Source: Planctomycetota bacterium
Lineage (GTDB): Bacteria > Planctomycetota > UBA1135 > GCA-002686595
Direction of reading: 5' to 3'
Assembly: GCA_029259635.1 (NCBI GenBank)
Contig: JAJDEU010000057.1
Location: 62,001 to 126,000 of the forward strand
DNA: 64,000 nucleotides
Below are positions 27,120-35,730 of the stretch, one piece after another. The notes under the pieces are model-generated. The model saw nothing but the letters and a program-made list of their open reading frames with translations. It ran no database searches and was not told where the DNA came from. Position numbers and translations under genes: made by a program. The first letter of the stretch is position 1, and the number at the start of each line of letters is the position of its first letter.

Positions 27120-28001
27120 CTAGCGAGGTGCTCGGGAGCCGGTGTCCATGGAACCGACCTCCCCCAGATCTCGAAGCAGAGCCTGATCTGCACCTCGGAG
27201 CCAGATCGCAAGCCCCTGAGACAGGACGATGCCGGAGCCGTCGACGGATCGAATCCGCATGCCGCCGCCTTCGGACTCGACTCCGAGATTCCCGTAGACA
27301 ACTCCCTCGATTCGCCCACCCTCGATGCTGCGCGGCGCACCACCTAGGTCAATGGGAGCGCCACCGGCTTCCAGCAGTGGAATATCGATTCGCTCTCCGG
27401 GACCGAGCACGATCTCTTCTTCGCGAAAGCGCAGATAGGCCGGAGCACCCGACTGGTTGAAAATCCGAATGAGCTCGTTGTAGATGCGGCGGACGAGATA
27501 GGGACCCGCAGGGGAATCCGGGGGACCCGTGAGCTGACTTCCGCCGGGCAGCTCGGTGATGGCTCCCGGTGACAGCGAGATTTCCGCTCGAGTCAACTCC
27601 TCAAAACGAACCGCGGGCTCCCCTCGCGAAGGCTCGCCGATCCGACAGACTCCATTGTCGTGCAGCAGAATCTTCGCGCCGTCTGTGGGCCACAAGATCT
27701 CCGCGCGCCCGCCCGCTCCGCAGTGAACCCAGGCGCCGGAATTCATGCGCCGATTCTTCCGGAAGAAGGTCAGTGGGAAAGCCGTGGGGCTCTCGGGCAA
27801 ACGCACTTGGACCGGGTCAGCGTGCCGATAGACCAGCACCTCGACCAAGCCCGCGGGAGTGTCAGAGTCGACTCCGGCGGGCAGCGGATCCGACACATTC
27901 TCCATCGGCCCCGGCCAGAGCTGAGTTCGGCAAGCCCCAGAGAACAGGAGCAGCGGTGCCAGCAGGAGGGCGGTAGAGCTTGGGAGGGTGATCGGTTTCA
28001 T
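27120..28001 (-). CDS. Lipoprotein of unknown function
   Basis: 293 residues. A lipoprotein signal peptide with lipobox FSGAC ends near residue 24. The rest is beta-rich with repeated short strands and turns (VRRIYNELIRIFN, REEEIVLGPGERIDIPL) and no recognised catalytic motif. The start overlaps the accC stop by ATGA, so it is translationally coupled to accBC despite having no obvious link to fatty-acid synthesis. No family is recognised. Confidence 0.75.
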   Translation of the reverse strand: MKPITLPSSTALLLAPLLLFSGACRTQLWPGPMENVSDPLPAGVDSDTPAGLVEVLVYRHADPVQVRLPESPTAFPLTFFRKNRRMNSGAWVHCGAGGRAEILWPTDGAKILLHDNGVCRIGEPSRGEPAVRFEELTRAEISLSPGAITELPGGSQLTGPPDSPAGPYLVRRIYNELIRIFNQSGAPAYLRFREEEIVLGPGERIDIPLLEAGGAPIDLGGAPRSIEGGRIEGVVYGNLGVESEGGGMRIRSVDGSGIVLSQGLAIWLRGADQALLRDLGEVGSMDTGSRAPR

Positions 28002-29371
28002 TTCGCTGAACTCATCGAAATCGCGGGCTGTCCACTGAAGTAGCGCTCCACGAATCCGGTGTCATGAGTTCCAGCTTTGAAGTCCGAATGGCTCAAAATC
28101 CGTCTCTGTAGCGGAATCGTGGTCGGCAGCCCCTGAATCGTGAACTCATCTAGAGCGCGGATCATCGTACGAATCGCTTCGTCACGGGTTGGACGCCAGG
28201 CCAAGACTTTCGCGATCATCGAGTCATAGTTCGGCGGAATCCGGTAGCCCGAGTAGACGTGCGAATCGACGCGAATCCCGGGTCCTCCAGGCGGAACGAA
28301 CAGCTCGACCAACCCCGGCGCGGGCTGAAAGTTCTTGTCGGGATCCTCCGCGTTGATACGGCACTCGATGCAGTGCCCACTGGTGGTCACTTCATCCTGG
28401 GTCCACTGGAGTTTCTCTCCCGCGGCCAAGAGCAGCTGCTGCTGGATCAGATCGATACCGGTCACCATTTCGGTCACCGTGTGCTCGACCTGAATACGAG
28501 CATTGACCTCGATGAAGTAGAACTCGTCATTGGGCGCGAGCAGGAACTCGACCGTGCCCGCGTTGTGATAGTTCGCCTCACGCGCAATGTTGAGCGCGGC
28601 TTCGCCCATGCGCTTGCGCATCTCGGGATCGACGGAAAGCGAAGGCGACTCCTCGACCAGCTTCTGGTGACGACGCTGCACAGAGCAGTCCCGCTCACCG
28701 AGGTAGATCAAGTTGCCCGCGGTGTCCCCGAGGATTTGAACCTCGACGTGGCGCGGGTTCTCGACGAACTTCTCGAGGTAGACCGTCTTGTCATTGAAGG
28801 CCAGCTCCGCCTCGGCTCGCGCGGAGTGGAAACCGTGAATCAGACTCGGATCGTTCCGAGCGATGCGCATACCACGACCGCCTCCTCCAGAGGAGGCCTT
28901 GATCATGACGGGGTAGCCGATCTCTTGCGCCACGCGCAGAGCTGTCGCTTCGTCCTCTACCGGACCATCGGATCCGGGTACGACGGGCGCGCCCGCACGA
29001 AGGGCCATGGCGCGGGCATTGGCCTTGTTCCCCACAGCCGCGATTGTCTCGGGGTCCGGGCCGATAAAGTGGATATTGCAGGAGCGGCAGACTTCTGCGA
29101 AGTGCGCGTTCTCGGCGAGGAATCCATAGCCGGGAGCAATCGCATCGACGTCCGCAATCTCCGCTGCTGAGATGATCGACGGAATGTCCAGGTAGGACTT
29201 GGCGCCGGGCGCCGGGCCGATACAGATCGTCTCGTCCGCTTGCCCCAGATAGAGGGAGCCGGCATCGGCCTCGGAATAAACCGCGACCGTTTGAATACCC
29301 AGTTCGCGACAAGCGCGAATGATGCGCTGGGCGATTTCGCCTCGATTGGCGATCAGGACCCGTCGAAACAT
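27998..29371 (-). CDS. accC: Biotin carboxylase subunit of acetyl-CoA carboxylase
   Basis: 457 residues, standard length. N-terminal MFRRVLIANRGEIAQRIIRA, the ATP-grasp glycine-rich loop KASSGGGGRGMRI, the catalytic EVNARIQVEHTVTE and the PGG-type C-terminal region are present. It carboxylates the biotin carried by AccB for malonyl-CoA synthesis. The start shares one base with the accB stop (TGATG). The order accB-accC is standard. Confidence 0.97.
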   Translation of the reverse strand: MFRRVLIANRGEIAQRIIRACRELGIQTVAVYSEADAGSLYLGQADETICIGPAPGAKSYLDIPSIISAAEIADVDAIAPGYGFLAENAHFAEVCRSCNIHFIGPDPETIAAVGNKANARAMALRAGAPVVPGSDGPVEDEATALRVAQEIGYPVMIKASSGGGGRGMRIARNDPSLIHGFHSARAEAELAFNDKTVYLEKFVENPRHVEVQILGDTAGNLIYLGERDCSVQRRHQKLVEESPSLSVDPEMRKRMGEAALNIAREANYHNAGTVEFLLAPNDEFYFIEVNARIQVEHTVTEMVTGIDLIQQQLLLAAGEKLQWTQDEVTTSGHCIECRINAEDPDKNFQPAPGLVELFVPPGGPGIRVDSHVYSGYRIPPNYDSMIAKVLAWRPTRDEAIRTMIRALDEFTIQGLPTTIPLQRRILSHSDFKAGTHDTGFVERYFSGQPAISMSSAK

Positions 29372-29853
29372 CAGATGGACTTCAGCAGGAAGAGCGGCTG
29401 TCCGAATTCGACCGGCTCGCCGTTTTCGACCAGGACCTCGATGATCTCGCCGCGAGTCTCCGCTTTGATCTCATTCATGACTTTCATCGCCTCGACGATG
29501 CAAATCACGGTGTCCGGACTGACCTTCGAGCCGACTTCCACGAAGCTATCGGTGTCAGGCGACGGCGAGCGGTAGAAGGTTCCGACGAGCGGACTGGTGA
29601 AGGGAATCCCAGCGCTGAGATCCGGGCTATCCGCGGCCGCCGCACTGTAGGCGGGCGCGGGGACTCCGGCCGGCGCGGCTGGAGCTCCCGTCGCTCCGCC
29701 CTGCATGACATTGACGAGAGGCGCTGTGGAGGCACTGTCCCCCCCTCGCTTGAGGTGGACCCGGAGGCCGCTCTCTTTGTCTTCGACTTCGAGCTCGGAA
29801 AGGTCGCCGCCCGTCATGAGACGAACGAGCTTGCGAATCAGCTGAATCTCCAT
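29371..29853 (-). CDS. accB: Biotin carboxyl carrier protein of acetyl-CoA carboxylase
   Basis: 160 residues from the ATG at 29853; the frame is open upstream but MEIQLIRKLVRLMTGGDLSEL is the standard AccB start. A Pro/Ala-rich linker (about 60-80) precedes the lipoyl/biotinyl domain with the biotinylation motif CIVEAMKVMNEI and the tail VENGEPVEFGQPLFLL. It carries the biotin between AccC and the carboxyltransferase. The 256-base gap upstream of it holds no gene, only weak hairpins. Confidence 0.96.
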   Translation of the reverse strand: MEIQLIRKLVRLMTGGDLSELEVEDKESGLRVHLKRGGDSASTAPLVNVMQGGATGAPAAPAGVPAPAYSAAAADSPDLSAGIPFTSPLVGTFYRSPSPDTDSFVEVGSKVSPDTVICIVEAMKVMNEIKAETRGEIIEVLVENGEPVEFGQPLFLLKSI

Positions 29854-30109
29854 AGGTACCGATCGGAGGGGTTGAGCGGGATGGCGTCGGGCCGGGACAG
29901 AATCGAACATCGACGCGGGTCGGAAGCATAGCGACCCGCGGGACTTCACTCCCGACAAAAAAGACTCACAAACGCTCGAAAAGTGATCGATTTTCCTCAA
30001 AAGCAGCCATCAAGTGGAGCTTTGTGCGGATCGAGCCCCATTTCCCCAGCACGGTGCCGAACAATCCCCTTCGACCCGCCCCGGGTCTCTCCCGCGGCCA
30101 GTGAGGAGC

Positions 30110-30628
30110 TCAGCTAGAGGAAGCTCGCCAGTGCCCGGACTTGCCGCCGCTCTTCTCCAGGAGCTCAACGCGCTGAATCCGAATGCCCTTATCCAGCCCT
30201 TTGGCCATGTCGTAGATGGTTAAAGCCGCCACGGAGACCCCAACCATCGCTTCCATCTCCACGCCGGTCCGTCCGTGACAAGCCGAGCGACAACGCACCT
30301 CCAGGGCGTTCTCCCCCCTATCCTGGAACTCGATTGCCACGTGATCCAGACCTAGGGGATGACACATGGGTATCAACTCTCCGGTGCGTTTGGCCGCCAG
30401 GATTCCCGCTGTTCGCGCGGTCTCCTCCATCGGCCCCTTGGGCCCCTGCCCGGCACGCAAGCGACCGAGCAGCCCCGCGGGGAACTCGACCACGGCTCGT
30501 GCAACGGCGACGCGATCCGTCGATTCCTTCCGGGAGACATCCACCATCTGGGATTCGGGACCATCTTGCGTCATCTTCACGTGACCCAATTCAGACAGCT
30601 TCTCGGGTTCGGTTGGGCGGGTCGTCAT
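30110..30628 (-). CDS. moaC: Cyclic pyranopterin monophosphate synthase
   Basis: 172 residues from the ATG at 30628; a second ATG 13 codons in is also possible, since the conserved MVDVSRKESTDRVAVA core starts shortly after. Core motifs GGILAAKRTGELIPMCHPL (written here as GILAAKRTGELIPMCHPL) and VGVSVAALTIYDMAKGLDK, with the catalytic Lys and Asp, are complete. It converts the rearranged GTP product to cPMP in molybdenum cofactor synthesis. No other Moco gene is in the window. Confidence 0.94.
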   Translation of the reverse strand: MTTRPTEPEKLSELGHVKMTQDGPESQMVDVSRKESTDRVAVARAVVEFPAGLLGRLRAGQGPKGPMEETARTAGILAAKRTGELIPMCHPLGLDHVAIEFQDRGENALEVRCRSACHGRTGVEMEAMVGVSVAALTIYDMAKGLDKGIRIQRVELLEKSGGKSGHWRASSS

Positions 30629-30815
30629 AGTAGGTAAAGCCTTCGAAAGCAGCCTCTCGTAGCGCGTCCTTCGCCGTAATCGCTTACGAACTCGAACTTC
30701 GATACTAGAGTAGACCACGGTTCTGCTCCACCCTTGTCGCAGAGACGTCGATATCAGCTTCGGCGTTGACGCGCGCAGATCTTTCCACCCTGGCGGCCAT
30801 CCGCCCCTCTGAACT

Positions 30816-33335
30816 ATGACTTCGACTCGAATTCTGGTCTTTGCCCTTCTCGCTCCGCTCGGCCTGGTCTCCGCACAAGCCACCGGGGACGACGCGACAA
30901 CGCTCCTCGTCGACCAGCTGGAAGCCGCCCCTCGGCTGACCATCGACGAGATCTTCTCCCGAGCGGGGAACCTGCGGGATATCGCGACCCGTTCGGGCGA
31001 CTACAGCGAGAGCGATCAAGCCGCGGCCCTCGCCAGTCTCGACACCGCCCTCCTCGCGAAGCTCGAAGATCCCGAAAGCCTGAGTCCGCAGGCAATTCTG
31101 CTCGTCAGCGCGTGCTACTTGCAGTCCGAAGATGCGGAGATCGAGACGGCACTCGGATCGCTCCTTCCCCTACTCCGAGCGGATGATGACCCGGTCGCGA
31201 CGGCGGCCGCTGAGCTCCTGGGCAACCGAGCCTTCAAGCGCGGGCTCAGTGTCGACGCCGCTAAGGAGCGCATCGATGCACTCATGGCGGGAGCGCGCAA
31301 CGGGGACTGGTCACCGGAACTCCGACTGGCCTGCGCATTCTCCGCTTATCGCACCGGCGGAGGAACCGAGCGGCGCCAGGCTCGCGCCGAGATGCTCGCT
31401 TTTCTCGACTCCAGCAACCCGCGCCTACGCCGTCTCGGCGCTCTGACACTCGGACGAATCGGAGAAGTGATTCGCGGGCGCCTGCGAGCTGAACTCAAAC
31501 GTGTCGCCTTGCTCCCCGGAGCGGATGGCGCGCTGGCCGAGTCCTACCTCAAGCAGGAGGAGATGAAAGCTCTGCACGATCGCAAATTCCAAAACCTCCA
31601 AGAGAACTTTTCGCGCGCCGAACTTCCCGAGTCGCTGCGAACCGTCGACGAAGTCATGCGGTTGATCTCCAATGACCATTTGATTGGCGACCTCGTCGAA
31701 GAGAAGGATCTCGTCAGCGCCGCGGCCAACGGAATGCTTCGCTATCTCGATCAACACTCCGCCTATCTCCCCCCCGATTACTTCAAGCGATTCAATCAGG
31801 AGCTCGAGGCCGAATACGGCGGAATCGGTGCCTATGTAGAGACCGATCAAAACGATGGGCTCTTCACGATTACGCGCCCCATCTACTCGGGTCCCGCGTA
31901 CAAGGCTGGCTTGACCAGTGATGACAAGATCGTTCGCATCGACAACTGGCCGACCCAGGGCGAGAACAACGATGACGTCATCAAGCGCCTCAAGGGCAAG
32001 CCCGGCACTCCCGTCAAGCTCTACATCTGGCGTCGCGGCATGGACCCCGGCCTGATCGAACGTCCCGAAGAGGACATGGTCGTAACCGTCACGCGCGAGC
32101 AGATCTCGATCCCGCCGCTCTCCACCGATTTGTTGCCCGGCGACATCGGGCTCATCGACTTGACCGAGTTCAGCCGAGTGACGAGCACCGAACTGCGTCA
32201 GAACCTTCGCGAGCTTGCGGCCAAGGGCATGAAGGCCTTGGTCCTCGATTTGCGCCGAAACTCCGGCGGTCTGCTCAGTGAAGCACGCAACGTCTCTGAC
32301 CTCTTCCTGCCGCGCGGAATGAAAGTGGTCTCCACCGAAGGCCGCGGCGCGACTTACCAGGAACTCGAGACGCGCGCGAACGCGGTTCTACCTGAAGACA
32401 TACCGCTGGTGATCTTAACCAGTCGCTTTACGGCCTCTGCCGCGGAGATCGTTGCCGGCGCACTTCAAGATCACAACCGAGCCGTCTTGGTCGGTAATCG
32501 CTCCTTCGGAAAGGGATCCGTTCAGACTCTGATTCCGCTCCCCGGTCAGCGAGACGATGTCTTTGAAGACTCCAACCAGAACGGCAAGTGGGACGACTGG
32601 GAGGAGATCACGAAGGACTGGGATGGTGACGGAGAGTTTGACTTTGCATCGCGCGTCAAGCTGACGATCGCTAGGTACATCCTTCCGTCGGGTCGTTCGA
32701 TCCATCACGAGATCGATAAGGATCACAACGTTATCTCCGAGGGTGGCATTGAACCCGATATTGAGGTCTCCATGGGACGGGTCGAGGGGTGGCGTCTCGA
32801 AGAGAGCTATCGCATCTATCGCGAGCGCCTCCCGCGCGTCTATGTCGATGAGCGCTGGGAAGAACATCAAGAGCTCTTCCGCAAGCTCGCCATTTTCGAC
32901 AACAAGGATCCGAACATGTATCCGGACTTTGACGAATTCATGGCGAGCCTTGAGACCGTCCTTCCGCGCGACGACGTTCGCCAACTCTTGCGGAGAGAGC
33001 TACGCCGCCGCGTTCAAGACGAACGCGGTGCGGAGTTCCCCGGAACGGATTATTCCGGCGATTACCAGGAAGACCCGCAGCTTCAAAAAGCGATTCGACT
33101 CGTGCTGGAAGATCTCGGACAGACCGTTGACGATATTCCTGAATATCGCGCCACCTTCGAGGACCCCGACGCGGACGAAGCCGGCAAGGACGACCTGGTT
33201 GCGAAGCTCCCCGCCGGTGATGATCTCGCCAGTACGCGCGCGCTCCTGGAGCGTGCTCGTTCGAGCGACGGGCACCTCTCGAAGGGAACTCTCGACGCGG
33301 TGCTCGAACTGCTGAAGCGCCTCGACGGCAACTAG
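30816..33335 (+). CDS. Secreted S41 (C-terminal processing) protease with PDZ and EF-hand-like insertion
   Basis: 839 residues. A signal peptide (about 1-20) is followed by a long alpha-helical region of about 280 residues, possibly HEAT-like. The PDZ domain is at about 330-425 (GGIGAYVETDQNDGLFTI, GPAYKAGL). The S41 catalytic domain shows LDLRRNSGG, the nucleophile Ser541 in FTASAAEI and the Lys566 general base in SFGKGSVQ. Between catalytic segments, residues 585-609 contain two EF-hand-like acidic loops (DSNQNGKWDDWEE, DWDGDGEFD), suggesting calcium binding. It degrades or trims envelope proteins. A strong hairpin terminator follows the stop. Confidence 0.92.
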   Translation: MTSTRILVFALLAPLGLVSAQATGDDATTLLVDQLEAAPRLTIDEIFSRAGNLRDIATRSGDYSESDQAAALASLDTALLAKLEDPESLSPQAILLVSACYLQSEDAEIETALGSLLPLLRADDDPVATAAAELLGNRAFKRGLSVDAAKERIDALMAGARNGDWSPELRLACAFSAYRTGGGTERRQARAEMLAFLDSSNPRLRRLGALTLGRIGEVIRGRLRAELKRVALLPGADGALAESYLKQEEMKALHDRKFQNLQENFSRAELPESLRTVDEVMRLISNDHLIGDLVEEKDLVSAAANGMLRYLDQHSAYLPPDYFKRFNQELEAEYGGIGAYVETDQNDGLFTITRPIYSGPAYKAGLTSDDKIVRIDNWPTQGENNDDVIKRLKGKPGTPVKLYIWRRGMDPGLIERPEEDMVVTVTREQISIPPLSTDLLPGDIGLIDLTEFSRVTSTELRQNLRELAAKGMKALVLDLRRNSGGLLSEARNVSDLFLPRGMKVVSTEGRGATYQELETRANAVLPEDIPLVILTSRFTASAAEIVAGALQDHNRAVLVGNRSFGKGSVQTLIPLPGQRDDVFEDSNQNGKWDDWEEITKDWDGDGEFDFASRVKLTIARYILPSGRSIHHEIDKDHNVISEGGIEPDIEVSMGRVEGWRLEESYRIYRERLPRVYVDERWEEHQELFRKLAIFDNKDPNMYPDFDEFMASLETVLPRDDVRQLLRRELRRRVQDERGAEFPGTDYSGDYQEDPQLQKAIRLVLEDLGQTVDDIPEYRATFEDPDADEAGKDDLVAKLPAGDDLASTRALLERARSSDGHLSKGTLDAVLELLKRLDGN

Positions 33336-33355
33336 TCTCAGCTTAGACTTCGAAG

Positions 33356-33404
33356 GGCCACAGCGCGGCCGCCCCAGTGAGGGCGTTCCGCTGTGGCCTC
33401 TCTA
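33356..33404 (+). terminator. Hairpin terminator after the S41 protease gene
   Basis: A perfect 10-bp inverted repeat, GGCCACAGCG (33356-33365) and CGCTGTGGCC (33389-33398), encloses an inner GCCC/GGGC stem. A short T-containing stretch (tctctaatt) follows. It sits between convergent genes and could end both transcripts. Confidence 0.65.
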
Positions 33405-33413
33405 ATTGGCGAA

Positions 33414-33833
33414 CTACTCCTCGCTCTCGTCAGCCCTCTCGCCGGAGTCTTCGAACGACCCGCTCAAATCCGGCCGATACTCGTCGACGAAGAACTTTTC
33501 GTAGTCGAAGGGCTGATCGAAGTCCTCCAGCGTATCGGTCTCCTGGCGATTCAGCATGCCCGCGTCGACGAGCATGAAGACAATGCGCCCCCAGTCCAGG
33601 CTGCCCTCGATGCCCCAGGACTTCCAAGTCTGTGCGGCGAGCGGACCGAAGATGTGCCGCGCGTATTCGCGCATGCCGATGAGCAGTTCTTGTCCCGTGA
33701 TGTGACGCTCGGTGCCCTCCGCTTTGACCTTGCCGGAGATGACGAGCGCGTGCTCTAGCGACTCGAAGAGAAACCGAAAGGCCTCGGGTGAGTAGCGGCC
33801 GTCTGCGGCCATTTTCCGAACTGCGTCTTCCAT
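33414..33833 (-). CDS. Planctomycete/verrucomicrobial conserved small protein (TIGR04138-like)
   Basis: 139 residues beginning MEDAVRKMAADGRYSPEAFRF, with HALVISGKVKAEGTERHITGQELL, a helical core and the closing DWGRIVFMLVDAGMLNR plus an acidic C-terminal tail. The pattern matches the family described as restricted to Verrucomicrobia and Planctomycetes. Function is unknown; no signal peptide or membrane helix is present. It supports the taxonomic call for the window. It lies 71 bases from the holB stop on the same strand and may share its transcript. Confidence 0.8.
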   Translation of the reverse strand: MEDAVRKMAADGRYSPEAFRFLFESLEHALVISGKVKAEGTERHITGQELLIGMREYARHIFGPLAAQTWKSWGIEGSLDWGRIVFMLVDAGMLNRQETDTLEDFDQPFDYEKFFVDEYRPDLSGSFEDSGERADESEE

Positions 33834-33904
33834 AGCAAACTCTTGGGATCGAAACTCGTCGTGTTCGTCTGGCCTATTCGGCGCCTGACCTCAACTGTGC
33901 TGAC

Positions 33905-34999
33905 TTACCTAAAGACCGCTTCCGTCGTCACTCGGCTCTCTTCGAGAAGAAGAAAGCACCGCTCCATCGTAGCGTCGGGAGACACATTGCCGGCCATTGC
34001 AGCGCGCAGCTCGAGACAGGATTGAATGAGTCGGGAGAGCATCACCGGATTAGTCACGCGTAGAGCACCGGAGACCGCCAGCTCACGTTGCGCGAGCAAC
34101 TCCGGAGCGACGCCCTCCGCCAATCTCAGCTCGTCGCCAAGCAAATCGACCAAGACATCGAGCGCTACCCGCGCGCGGTGTCGATCCCGTGCTTTTGGCG
34201 TGGAGCCGATAAATTCGCCGGGCAGCTTCCACAGCTCGGCGACCGCACCAAAGGCTCCGCGCTCCCCGGTTTGCACTGTTAAAAAGAGCTCCCGAATTCC
34301 GATGCAGCCCTCACGGTCGAGACGCAGCGCCTCTCCCGGGGCTCCCCCCGACCAAGCGGCAAGGGTGCCGGCAACCGAGAACTCGAGGCCCTCCTGCACC
34401 AACACCTTCTCCGTCGTCTCAAGCGGCAAGCGCTCAAAGTTGACGCGCACACAGCGGCTGCGAATCGTCGGCAAGAGGTCCGCGGCCTGGGAGGTTTCCA
34501 GAATGAGCAGCGTGTTCTTGCCCGGCTCCTCGAGCGTCTTGAGCAAGGCGTTCTGAGCGGGCGCCTGCATCAGGTGCGCATCGCGCAGGATGACGATTCG
34601 CCAGCCATCCTCGACGGAGACGAGCCGCAAGAATCCTTCCGCGCAGTCTTCATCGCCTCCGCGCACCGCAATTCGCTCGATCTTGATCGAGACTGTCAAA
34701 ACCTTCTTGGCGCTCGAGCCTTCACGAGCCTCTTCGACGGGATCCACCAGGTAGAGATCCGGGTGATTGCCGCGTCGCCCACCACTACGCATACGCTTGC
34801 ACGGCGGACAGGTCCCACAGGGAGCGCCCGGGCCGGTCGCGCACAACAGCCCGCTTGCAAAACGCAGAGCCGCATTGAACTTGCCGATTCCGCTGGGTCC
34901 CTCGAACAGGAGCGCGTGCGGTAAGCGACCGCGAGCCGACGTTCGCCACAACCCTTCAAGCGTCTCCTCGTGACCGAACAATTGATCTAAGACACGCAC
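33905..34999 (-). CDS. holB: DNA polymerase III delta-prime subunit
   Basis: 364 residues. The AAA+ core has the degenerate P-loop GPSGIGKF (about 34-41), a zinc-binding group C53, C61, C64, C67 (CATGPGAPCGTCPPC), the sensor segment NALLKTLEEPGKNTLLIL and SRCVRVNFERL. It is part of the clamp loader. In delta-prime the P-loop is usually inactive, in keeping with Phe at the position of the key Thr/Ser. The gene overlaps the tmk stop by 13 bases, as is common for tmk-holB pairs. Confidence 0.9.
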   Translation of the reverse strand: MRVLDQLFGHEETLEGLWRTSARGRLPHALLFEGPSGIGKFNAALRFASGLLCATGPGAPCGTCPPCKRMRSGGRRGNHPDLYLVDPVEEAREGSSAKKVLTVSIKIERIAVRGGDEDCAEGFLRLVSVEDGWRIVILRDAHLMQAPAQNALLKTLEEPGKNTLLILETSQAADLLPTIRSRCVRVNFERLPLETTEKVLVQEGLEFSVAGTLAAWSGGAPGEALRLDREGCIGIRELFLTVQTGERGAFGAVAELWKLPGEFIGSTPKARDRHRARVALDVLVDLLGDELRLAEGVAPELLAQRELAVSGALRVTNPVMLSRLIQSCLELRAAMAGNVSPDATMERCFLLLEESRVTTEAVFR

Positions 35000-35634
35000 G
35001 CGGAAAACTCCTTCCAGATCGACGCAGCCACGGTCGCTTCGTCCCGACCTCCGTCGATCAGAATCACACCAGGGCGTTCGGCATAGGCGCGGTAACCGCG
35101 CGCCACACGCTCTTGAAACTCGAGGCCGCGATCTTCCATGCGATCCGTCGCAGCACCGCGGCGGCGACTCGCGGTCGCGACGTCGATATCGAGCAACACG
35201 ATCAAGTCCGGTTCCGGCTTGGATGCCCAGTCCGACAAGAGCCGCTCAATGCAGTCGAGGTCCAACCCACCCGCAGTCCCTTGATAGGCAAAGGTCGAAG
35301 AATGAAAGCGCTCACACACGACGTCGCGCCCCGCGGCGAGCGCGGGTTCGACGATCTCGTCGAGCATCGTCCGGCGCGCAGCGGCGACCAAGAGCACTTC
35401 AACCTTGGGCGAGAGCTCGTGGCGACGGGAGAGAAAGATCTCGCGCAGCTCCTCGCCGAGCGGAGTGCTCCCGGGCTCGCGCAGGTGAAGCGGCTCTCGC
35501 GCCTCCGCCGTCAGCCTCTCCGTCAAGAGCTTCGCTTGGGTGCTCTTGCCGCAGCCGTCCACTCCATCGAGGATGATGAATCGTCCCCTGTCGATGGCCG
35601 ACCTGGGCGTCTCGTTAACTGCGGATTCGGACAT
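34987..35634 (-). CDS. tmk: Thymidylate kinase
   Basis: 215 residues from the ATG at 35634; the 25 extra codons upstream lack family similarity. P-loop GVDGCGKST lies at about 24-32, the DR(E/Y)-type motif in LREPGSTPLGEELREIFLS, then VVCERFHSSTFAYQG and LDIDVATASRRRG in the lid region. It phosphorylates dTMP to dTDP. It precedes holB with overlap, giving a conserved replication-related pair. Confidence 0.94.
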   Translation of the reverse strand: MSESAVNETPRSAIDRGRFIILDGVDGCGKSTQAKLLTERLTAEAREPLHLREPGSTPLGEELREIFLSRRHELSPKVEVLLVAAARRTMLDEIVEPALAAGRDVVCERFHSSTFAYQGTAGGLDLDCIERLLSDWASKPEPDLIVLLDIDVATASRRRGAATDRMEDRGLEFQERVARGYRAYAERPGVILIDGGRDEATVAASIWKEFSACVS

Positions 35635-35730
35635 GGCCCGCCATCGTAACGCGACACGAGGTGCTGGCAAACCAACCGGTCGAACAGCGTTCTCCAAAAA
35701 GAGCGCCACCCGCGTCGGACAGCAGCTCAG

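Noticed and set aside
29940..29975. Terminator after moaC (T6 run at about 29951-29956 on the minus strand)
   Set aside because: The preceding stem is only four to six weak base pairs with a bulge; not convincing.
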